DNA of 9,556 nt from an uncultured Collinsella sp. (GTDB lineage: Bacteria > Actinomycetota > Coriobacteriia > Coriobacteriales > Coriobacteriaceae). Shown here in pieces: positions 1-4,328 of the stretch. The stretch covers positions 1 to 9,556 of the forward strand of contig CABRIB010000073.1 in NCBI GenBank assembly GCA_902470915.1. The letters run 5' to 3'. How positions within the stretch are numbered: position 1 is the first letter of the stretch; every line of letters begins with the position of its first letter. The position numbers and the translations under genes are program-made. The notes beneath the pieces were generated by a model that worked only from the letters and a program-made list of their open reading frames with translations, was not told the origin of the DNA and ran no database searches.

Positions 1-46
1 TACACAAGGAGTATCGTCGGCAGCGTCAGATGTGTATAAGAGACAG
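1..46 (+). other. Untrimmed Nextera i5-side adapter (not genomic)
   Basis: Bases 1-5 match the end of the Illumina P5 sequence. Bases 6-13 (AAGGAGTA) match the Nextera index S507 as I remember it. Bases 14-27 are the read-1 adapter, and 28-46 are the 19-base Tn5 mosaic end (AGATGTGTATAAGAGACAG). Genomic sequence starts at 47. Open frames that run into this block begin with MCIRDR, a known adapter translation artefact, and should not be called genes. Confidence 0.98.
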
Positions 47-148
47 AGTATACAGGGCAACGCCGGCTTGGAGCAGGCGCTTTACCCAAATGCAGCGAAA
101 ACGTAACGAGGGCGGCGGGCTGGCAGGCGGCGGGCCGGCGGTTCTGCA

Positions 149-240
149 GCGAAACCGCACCGTCCATAGCGAAAACCGTCCCGCCCGCAACGAAAACCGC
201 ACCGCCCGAAACGAAAACCGTCCCGCCCGCAGCGAAAAAG
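149..240. repeat. 21-base tandem repeat, about 4.5 units
   Basis: Units begin at about 149, 169, 190 and 211, with a partial unit at 232. The consensus is close to RCGAAAACCGYCCCGCCCG plus two or three bases. The units at 169 and 211 are nearly identical, and the unit at 190 differs by a few substitutions. A period of 21 keeps reading frame, so both strands translate to degenerate seven-residue repeats; that is a consequence of the period and not evidence for coding. The block lies just beyond the putative terminator at 241-297. No spacers are present, so this is not a CRISPR array. Bases 47-148 upstream of it show nothing definable. Confidence 0.8.
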
Positions 241-297
241 CATCACAACATTCGGCGCTTTTCGTCAAAATCGCGATTTTCATCGAATGTTGTGATG
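235..297 (-). terminator. Nested inverted repeat with T-run, probable terminator of the 312-residue sortase gene
   Basis: CATCACAACATTCG at 241-254 is perfectly complementary to CGAATGTTGTGATG at 284-297, giving a 14-base stem with a 29-base loop. The loop contains a perfect 14-base palindrome, AAAATCGCGATTTT (267-280). On the minus strand the stem is followed by CTTTTTCG, with five T at 235-239. It lies about 64 bases past the stop of the sortase gene at 361. The loop is longer than in a classical intrinsic terminator, so a recurrent intergenic element is the alternative reading. Confidence 0.6.
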
Positions 298-360
298 GTT
301 TGGAAGCCCCCGACCACCACAAAGGTGCCTGTCTCCATTGTGATGGTTCTGGAGAATGTC

Positions 361-1299
361 TTATGCCGAGGCCTTGGCCTTGCGGCGCTTGCGGACCGCG
401 TGGATCACGATGTCCAGCAGCAACAGCACAATGGCCACGACCACGATAAGCACGGCAAACTCGCGCTTGCCCCAGTGGCGGCCGGCCAGCGACTTTTGCT
501 TGTCGACGTCTTTCTTGGTGTACTTGGTGCGCACGCAATGTACCAGCAGGCGATGGTCGTTCACGCCGTAGGGCGTGCAGGTGACGAGCGTCACTTTGTC
601 GGCGCCCGGCTCGATGGTCAGCGACTCCATCTCCTCGGGCAGCACCACCTCGGAGTCCACCATCTTGTAGGCGAGCGTCTTGTTCATGGTGTGCAGCAGC
701 ACCAGGTCGCCGGGCTCCAGCGAGTGGATGTCGTCGAACATGCTCAGGTTGCGCATGCCCGAGTGCGCGGTGAGCACGCAGTGCGTCGAGGTGCCGCCAA
801 CCGGCAGGCTCGTGCCCTCCAGGTGGCCGACGCCCGCCATAAGGACTTCTTCGCTCGTGCCGTGGTAGATGGGCATGCTCACGTCAATGGAGGGGATCTC
901 GACCCAGCTCATCATGGGGTCGCGGTCAAAGATGAGCTGCTGGGCGTAGAGTTCGATCTGGTCGGCGGGAAGTTCGGTGGCCTCGCCCGCCAGTTGCTCG
1001 TTAAAAGAGCGCGCCTGGAGTAGGATGCGCTCGCGCTCCTCGGCAGACAGCGCGTCCACGGTGCTGGACACCGTGCTGATCTGGTTGAACACGCCCGAGG
1101 CCTCGAGCCGGTCCAAGATCCACGGCCAGGTCATAAGGCCCACGCCAATAAGGATGATGACGATGGTGATGAGCCGATCGGCCCAGCGCGGCAACCGCTT
1201 GCGACGACGCTTGGGTTTTGGTTGAGGTTTGGGCTGAGGGCTTGAGCCACCGTTTGTCGCGGCGTTATTGCTCTTCATATGTTTGGCGCCCTGCACCAT
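361..1299 (-). CDS. srtC: Class C (pilin) sortase, 312 residues, lid segment shortened
   Basis: This is a membrane-anchored cysteine transpeptidase of the class C sortase family, which joins LPxTG pilins to one another through a lysine of the next subunit. A basic N-terminus (KRRRKR, 30-35) precedes a first membrane segment at about 43-63 and a second at about 281-300 with a basic tail, the usual class C topology. Catalytic candidates are His179 (LTAHSG), Cys241 (TLVTC) and Arg250 (NDHRLLV). The IYHGTSEEVL and TSLPVGG motifs are shared with the other sortase here. Between the NEQL motif and the barrel strand it is 22 residues shorter than that paralogue, and no clear DPF/DPW lid is present; Asp127-Pro128 sits next to the barrel instead. 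GAGGAG lies nine bases before the first ATG, which favours that start over Met8. It has no adjacent intact pilin gene and is separated from the pilus operon by a terminator, so it probably has its own promoter. Confidence 0.93.
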   Translation of the reverse strand: MVQGAKHMKSNNAATNGGSSPQPKPQPKPKRRRKRLPRWADRLITIVIILIGVGLMTWPWILDRLEASGVFNQISTVSSTVDALSAEERERILLQARSFNEQLAGEATELPADQIELYAQQLIFDRDPMMSWVEIPSIDVSMPIYHGTSEEVLMAGVGHLEGTSLPVGGTSTHCVLTAHSGMRNLSMFDDIHSLEPGDLVLLHTMNKTLAYKMVDSEVVLPEEMESLTIEPGADKVTLVTCTPYGVNDHRLLVHCVRTKYTKKDVDKQKSLAGRHWGKREFAVLIVVVAIVLLLLDIVIHAVRKRRKAKASA

Positions 1300-1315
1300 C
1301 GCCGGTCACTCCTCT

Positions 1316-1329
1316 ACAACTCAAGTTGT
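1316..1329. promoter_or_regulatory. Short palindrome upstream of the 312-residue sortase gene
   Basis: ACAACT-CA-AGTTGT is a dyad with six-base arms that overlaps the region just upstream of the sortase ribosome binding site. Position and symmetry would suit an operator or a small leader hairpin. On the minus strand AT-rich TATTAT lies near 1339-1344, but I find no convincing -35 element at the right distance. Confidence 0.3.
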
Positions 1330-1430
1330 CTAAACAAATAATAGCCGATTAGCAAGCTTCCGCGCCGGACAACGCCGCTAGACTGCACCGTCCAGTCGAG
1401 GATAAGCCCGCATTTGCGTTTTCAAAATGT

Positions 1431-1461
1431 CCCGAATCGGTTGGGCGATTCGGGATACAAT
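1431..1461 (+). promoter_or_regulatory. Inverted repeat beside a TACAAT box, possible plus-strand promoter and operator
   Basis: CCCGAATCG (1431-1439) and CGATTCGGG (1446-1454) form a perfect nine-base inverted repeat with a six-base centre. TACAAT (1456-1461), a good -10 match, follows at once, and eight bases later the candidate RNA begins with GGAAAC at 1469. No good -35 hexamer is seen, so activation by a protein binding the dyad, or no promoter at all, are both possible. Confidence 0.35.
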
Positions 1462-1468
1462 GTCAATA

Positions 1469-1560
1469 GGAAACGACGCATCCCGCGTAAGTGTTCGAAA
1501 GCGCGGGCGACCAGTTTCCGACGTTGTTAAATGCCCGGGCCTCTAACCCCGGGCATTCTT
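1469..1560 (+). ncRNA. Candidate structured small RNA
   Basis: Three stems are stacked in order within about 90 bases. GGAAAC (1469-1474) pairs with GTTTCC (1514-1519). Inside that, CCCGCG (1482-1487) pairs with CGCGGG (1502-1507). Next comes the perfect terminator-like hairpin 1530-1557. A TACAAT box sits just upstream. No protein gene on the plus strand follows within the window, so a free-standing small RNA is more natural than a riboswitch. I do not recognise the family. Another hairpin, TTTGCGC (1562-1568) with GCGCAAA (1577-1583), lies immediately downstream. The call rests on folding by eye only. Confidence 0.35.
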
Positions 1561-1564
1561 ATTT
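1530..1564 (+). terminator. Hairpin AATGCCCGGG / CCCGGGCATT followed by a T-rich tract
   Basis: A perfect ten-base stem (1530-1539 with 1548-1557) and an eight-base loop are followed on the plus strand by CTTATTT. This would end the candidate RNA that starts near 1469. On the minus strand the following bases are less T-rich, so plus is the favoured direction. Confidence 0.5.
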
Positions 1565-1702
1565 GCGCTTGTTACGGCGCAAATGCCTTCTACCGTCCGC
1601 ACCGCGCGTGCGCCTACGGACCTTAAACCGAACCTCATACGAGTCAAGAAACGCGATGACGAACGAGCCCACATCGGACGATGGAGGCTGGCTGCGTTAT
1701 CC

Positions 1703-1740
1703 AAAAAAACGGGGCAGACTCCAGTGCGGAGTCTGCCCCG
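1703..1740 (-). terminator. Intrinsic terminator downstream of the pilin fragment
   Basis: CGGGGCAGACTCC (1710-1722) and GGAGTCTGCCCCG (1728-1740) form a perfect 13-base stem with a five-base loop. On the minus strand it is followed directly by seven T (complement of A 1703-1709). It lies about 100 bases past the stop of the LPLTG pilin fragment and should also insulate the 312-residue sortase gene from upstream transcription. The plus-strand side carries only a four-A run, so it may work weakly in both directions. Confidence 0.9.
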
Positions 1741-1840
1741 AAAAGAGAATGGCAAAGCAAGAACGTGGATGGGCGAGAAAAGTGTCCGCAAGTCTCATGG
1801 CCATCACATCCCACCTGCCAAAGTGATGGGTGAGCGAGCG

Positions 1841-2311
1841 TTACTCGTGCTCGGACTCCTCAGCCTGCTTACGGCTGCGGATGAGGTGTGCCACGCCGAT
1901 GCACAGCACTGCGCTGCCAGCGATCCAAGTGAAGGTCACGCCGTTAAGACCGGTCAGCGGGAGGCCGGAGCCTTTCTTGTTCTTGACGGTAAGGGTAACG
2001 GTGCCGCCACCAGAAGAGGAATTGGTGACGAGACCAGAACCATTCTTGGATGTGGTCACCGTCAACGTATTCTCGCCCTCATTCTGATTAAGACCCGTGG
2101 CAGTAATGGTGAACGTGAATTTGGGCACGGTGTTATAGCCGGGGAGCGTATGGGTCTCCTCGACCGTGTAAGCGCCAGCATCGAGGCCCTTGACGCTGAT
2201 TTCGCCCTTATCATCAGTCGTAAAATCATAAGCAGTATTGCCCAAAGAACCGTTCACTTAGACATACTGGGCGCCGGCGCCCTCGTCGGTTCCCTTGGAA
2301 GAGGTGCCGGG
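1841..2311 (-). pseudogene. 3' fragment of an LPLTG-anchored SpaA/CnaB-type pilin with an in-frame stop
   Basis: From a GTG at 2257 the frame reads 138 residues with the C-terminal layout of a backbone pilin. It has a CnaB-like strand pattern (TTDDKGEISVKGL), an E-box-like segment (YTVEETHTLPGY) holding the expected glutamate, an LPLTG sorting signal, a hydrophobic span and a basic tail (RSRKQ). The signal peptide, pilin motif and N-terminal domains are absent. The GTG is preceded directly by TAA (2258-2260). Upstream of that stop the same frame still looks pilin-like (GTDEGAGAQYV) to about 2311. A one-base change of TAC to TAA would explain this, as pilins often have a tyrosine there. No ribosome binding site supports the GTG. 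It is homologous in layout to the end of the intact backbone pilin but clearly divergent. It is either a decayed gene or a fragment joined by rearrangement, read error or amplification chimera. Confidence 0.8.
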
Positions 2312-2507
2312 CGGAGAGCGGAGCATGGCCACCGGACCCACCGAAATACATCTCCACCGTTCCTTCAACTGGGAAAATGCCGCCCCGGAGCCCGGGAGGG
2401 ACCCCGGGGGCTTTCGGCTAACTGCGGGAACGGCCTATCCGCTCAGTATGTTCAGCTGAGATCAGAAATCAACCGGAGAAATCGACCCTACTAAAAGGAG
2501 GCCGTAT

Positions 2508-2570
2508 ATGAAGACTGTATATCCCTTTTGCCTCCATATACACAAGAAGCGCCCCTCGGGGCGCTTCTGA
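2508..2570 (+). CDS. Possible 20-residue leader peptide
   Basis: A strong ribosome binding site (AAAAGGAGG, 2493-2501) lies seven bases before ATG 2508. The frame encodes MKTVYPFCLHI followed by HKKRPSGRF and stops with TGA at 2568-2570. Its last codons are the hairpin 2545-2568. A ribosome on the ORF would therefore control folding of that hairpin, which is the arrangement of an attenuator leader. The ribosome binding site itself (GGAGGC, 2497-2502) can pair with GCCTCC (2530-2535) inside the ORF. No gene follows on the plus strand, since the next coding sequence is the opposite-strand GH4 fragment. It may be a leftover from a lost resistance or transporter gene, or chance. I do not recognise the peptide. 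Confidence 0.35.
   Translation: MKTVYPFCLHIHKKRPSGRF
2545..2568. terminator. Perfect 11-base hairpin AGAAGCGCCCC-TC-GGGGCGCTTCT
   Basis: Arms 2545-2555 and 2558-2568 are perfectly complementary. On the minus strand the stem is followed by TGTGTATAT, only moderately T-rich, and on the plus strand by GAGAGGC. It could end transcription of the GH4 fragment on the minus strand or act as the attenuator of the plus-strand leader ORF. An arm-flanking inverted repeat TGTATAT / ATATACA (2516-2522, 2536-2542) precedes it. Confidence 0.5.
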
Positions 2571-2571
2571 G

Positions 2572-2606
2572 AGGCTCCCCCCTAGGATGGACCCCAGGGG
2601 GAGCCT
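2572..2606. repeat. Perfect 10-base inverted repeat AGGCTCCCCC / GGGGGAGCCT
   Basis: Arms 2572-2581 and 2597-2606 flank a 15-base centre that starts with CTAGG. It stands three bases from the preceding hairpin, so the two would fold as a tandem pair in RNA from either strand. There is no T-run on either side. A transcription barrier or RNA-stabilising structure is possible. Confidence 0.55.
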
Positions 2607-2623
2607 ATGGACCTCAAAGGCCG

Positions 2624-2640
2624 CTGCGAACCGTTCGCAG
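2624..2640. repeat. Short hairpin CTGCGAA-CCG-TTCGCAG
   Basis: A perfect seven-base stem with a three-base loop. GGCC at 2619-2622 and 2644-2647 can extend it after a small internal loop. It lies about 20 bases past the GH4 fragment stop and is the third hairpin of the cluster. Confidence 0.5.
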
Positions 2641-2660
2641 TCGGGCCGTCGAAGGCCTCG

Positions 2661-2984
2661 TTACTTAAGCTCAGGCCAGAAATCCTTGTTGGCCTCGATC
2701 ATGTCGTCGAGAACCTCCTTGGCGACCGTCATGGACGGCACGGTCTTGTTGAGCGTGAACGCCCTGAGCGCCTTCTCATACGAACCCTCGATGCACGCCT
2801 CGACCACGAGCTTCTCGGAGTTGAGCCGCTGCATCATGAGGCCCTGCTGGAACAGCGGGATGTTGTCGCGCGAGATGACCTCGGGGCCGTTCTTGCCGAT
2901 GTAGGCGGGCAGCTCGACCATCGCGTCGTACGGCATTTTCGGGATCGCGCCGCGGTTCTGGCAAATGACCGGGAAGCGTGCGAA
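2661..2984 (-). pseudogene. C-terminal fragment of a GH4 6-phospho-alpha-glucosidase-like enzyme
   Basis: About 107 residues match the C-terminal end of NAD- and Mn-dependent glycoside hydrolase family 4, closest in pattern to the maltose-6'-phosphate glucosidase (GlvA/MalH) branch, which cleaves phosphorylated disaccharides in the cytoplasm after uptake. Diagnostic stretches are CQNRGAIPKMPYDAMVELP, the EKLVVEA helix, and the terminal TVAKEVLDDMIEANKDFWPEL block. The roughly 330 N-terminal residues that carry the NAD-binding fold and metal site are missing, and the frame upstream of about 2984 loses the family pattern and runs into the sortase gene in another frame. No start site is present. 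It has no functional link to pili, so it marks a junction with different genome content. The assignment to this branch is from memory of the family and is likely, while membership of GH4 is firm. Confidence 0.82.
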
Positions 2985-3016
2985 GGCGCTACACTTCGAG
3001 CGATATTGAGCACCGA

Positions 3017-3045
3017 CGCGGGCGCTAGCGCAGGTGTCGCCCGCG
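3017..3045 (-). repeat. Inverted repeat spanning the stop of the 379-residue sortase gene
   Basis: CGCGGGCG (3017-3024) and CGCCCGCG (3038-3045) form a perfect eight-base stem around a 13-base loop that contains the sortase TAG stop. No T-run follows. It may be the remnant of a terminator whose downstream part was lost at the junction with the GH4 fragment. Confidence 0.4.
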
Positions 3046-4164
3046 ATAGCCGGAAGAATCAGCATCGGAATCGGGGGAAGCCGAAGGATCTGAAGCAGAG
3101 GAGACGAAGGGGGCCGCAGGCCTGGAGGCTCCCACGGTCCACCCGTTTCCACCATCGCCACCAGCCACGTCGGCGTCCAGCGTCACCGCGGCGGCAACGG
3201 CAGCACGCTGCGCCGCGCGGCGCTTCCTGCGCACGTGCCCGGCCACGAAAAGGCCAATCACAATGGCCAGCAGCGCGCCCAAAACGCCCAGCGCCACCGC
3301 GGTAGTGTTGATGCCCTGTGCCTCCTCGGGCACGGGAACCTCATCCGGAATGCTTGCACGCACACCCGATACCAGCAGACGGTGCGAGTTCACGCCGTAG
3401 GGCGTGCAGGTCATGAGCGTCACGCGGTCCTCGCCGGCGGTCACGCGCAACTTGGAATCGTCGTCGGGCTCGATCACGTCTATGCGGTCGATCTTGTAGC
3501 CCAGTTCTTCGCCCATCACCTCGATGTAGAACGAGTCGCCCACCTGCAGCTCATCCAAGCGCGTGAACAGGAGCGAGCCCGGCACGCCACGGTGACCGGT
3601 GAGCACGGCATGCGTGCTCTCGCCGCCCACGGGCAGCGACGTTCCGTACAGGTGGCCGGCGCCCGCGGCGAGCACCTCGGTGGAGGTGCCGTGGTACACG
3701 GGCAGATTCACGTCGATCTTGGGGATACGCACCGAGCACATAAGGCCCGATCCCGCGTTAAGGAGTCCCTGGTAGGTGGTATCTTGCGAGGCGATGGAAT
3801 CCTCAGAGCCAGAGGCGGTGGAGGCGCCGGAGGTGCTACCAAACGGGTCCACAACCTCGCCGATGACGTCCTGACCGCCGGCGGCCAACTGCTCGTTGTA
3901 GGCGCGCGCGGCCGCGAGGGCCTCCTCCGCTTGCGGATAGGGCCAACCATCCACGGTGTTTTGTGCCGCGGTAACTGCGGCCGTCTGCTCAGCCTGGGAC
4001 ATGGCGCGCAGGACGAGGGGCGTGGCCACGATAACAAAGCCGGCGGCAAAGCACAGAAGGGAAAGCAGGCGCAGGACGAGGGGCGGTTTACGTCGGCTGG
4101 GGGAAGCCGGGTTCAAACCGCCGCTCGGCGTGCGCATCGTCGATACGGGCTTGATTGCCTCCAT
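3025..4164 (-). CDS. srtC: Class C sortase of the pilus operon, 379 residues
   Basis: This is the likely pilin polymerase for the two LPLTG pilins encoded just upstream, acting on the outer face of the membrane. A membrane segment at about 29-53 and a second at about 288-309, followed by RRKRR, give class C topology. The lid motif Asp106-Pro107-Phe108 is present, as are catalytic candidates His191 (LTGHRG), Cys253 (TLMTC) and Arg262 (HRLLV). The tail of about 65 residues after the basic stop-transfer is unusually long, rich in alanine, then serine and aspartate, and presumably cytoplasmic. The start at 4164 is chosen because GGAGGTG lies eight bases before this ATG. An in-frame ATG at 4230 has no such site and would add 22 residues ahead of the membrane segment. 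It follows the backbone pilin after a 164-base gap with two hairpins, which may lower its expression relative to the pilins. Its 3' end abuts a GH4 gene fragment. Confidence 0.95.
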   Translation of the reverse strand: MEAIKPVSTMRTPSGGLNPASPSRRKPPLVLRLLSLLCFAAGFVIVATPLVLRAMSQAEQTAAVTAAQNTVDGWPYPQAEEALAAARAYNEQLAAGGQDVIGEVVDPFGSTSGASTASGSEDSIASQDTTYQGLLNAGSGLMCSVRIPKIDVNLPVYHGTSTEVLAAGAGHLYGTSLPVGGESTHAVLTGHRGVPGSLLFTRLDELQVGDSFYIEVMGEELGYKIDRIDVIEPDDDSKLRVTAGEDRVTLMTCTPYGVNSHRLLVSGVRASIPDEVPVPEEAQGINTTAVALGVLGALLAIVIGLFVAGHVRRKRRAAQRAAVAAAVTLDADVAGGDGGNGWTVGASRPAAPFVSSASDPSASPDSDADSSGYRGRHLR

Positions 4165-4212
4165 GTGGTTCACCTCCAGGGGTGTGGGTGCGAGGGCACG
4201 GTCAAAGCACCG

Positions 4213-4242
4213 ACCCCGCCGCGTGTCCAAGCGCGACGGGGT
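4213..4242 (-). promoter_or_regulatory. Hairpin in the pilin-sortase gap, possible attenuator
   Basis: ACCCCGCCGCG (4213-4223) and CGCGACGGGGT (4232-4242) form an 11-base stem that on the minus strand contains one U-G pair and an eight-base loop. Only a short T stretch (CTTTG) follows at a distance, so partial termination or transcript processing is more likely than a full stop. It lies some 50 bases upstream of the sortase start. Confidence 0.4.
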
Positions 4243-4263
4243 GCGGCGAAAGGGAAGATGAGA

Positions 4264-4313
4264 ACGCGGCGCGCAGGCGCTGATAGGAGACGACGATCGC
4301 CCGCTCGCCGCGT
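4264..4313 (-). terminator. Inverted repeat downstream of the backbone pilin gene, possible partial terminator
   Basis: ACGCGGCG (4264-4271) pairs perfectly with CGCCGCGT (4306-4313) across a 34-base loop, starting about 15 bases after the pilin stop. On the minus strand a pyrimidine-rich tract (TTCTCATCTTCCCTTT) follows. Read-through at a leaky stop here would give abundant pilin and little sortase, a common need in pilus operons. Confidence 0.4.
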
Positions 4314-4328
4314 CATCAAGCTAGGGAA

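Larger units (their letters stand above)
2311..2660. other. Gene-poor hairpin-rich intergenic stretch
   Basis: No minus-strand reading frame with recognisable content crosses this stretch. It holds a GC-rich hairpin (AGCCCGGG 2389-2396 with CCCGGGGGCT 2403-2412), a CTCAG/CTGAG dyad near 2440-2459, a 20-codon plus-strand ORF, and three further hairpins between 2545 and 2640. It separates the two gene fragments and is the most likely place for past insertion, deletion or joining events. Confidence 0.6.

Noticed and set aside
149..240. Tandem repeats considered as a CRISPR array
   Set aside because: The 21-base units are contiguous with no spacers, and no cas genes are present.
26..538. Open frames on both strands across the left end (minus 26-538, plus 30-449) with seven-residue repeats
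   Set aside because: Both include adapter bases (MCIRDR start, SLIHI end). The repeats follow from the 21-base tandem unit, and neither frame shows a known domain or a ribosome binding site.
1559..1672. A 37-residue basic minus-strand ORF from GTG 1672 (FVIAFLDSYEVRFKVRRR...)
   Set aside because: There is no ribosome binding site. It lies downstream of the strong terminator at 1703-1740 and overlaps the hairpin at 1562-1583. Its protein-like look may be chance, although a search for homologues would be cheap.
1491..1826. Plus-strand 111-codon open frame
   Set aside because: It runs straight through the hairpin at 1530-1557 and the terminator at 1703-1740, lacks a ribosome binding site and has no recognisable content.
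3017..3045. Inverted repeat at the sortase stop considered as an attachment or transposon end
   Set aside because: No matching copy or target duplication was seen at the other fragment junction near 2258-2311, and no integrase or transposase lies in the window. It is kept only as a repeat.
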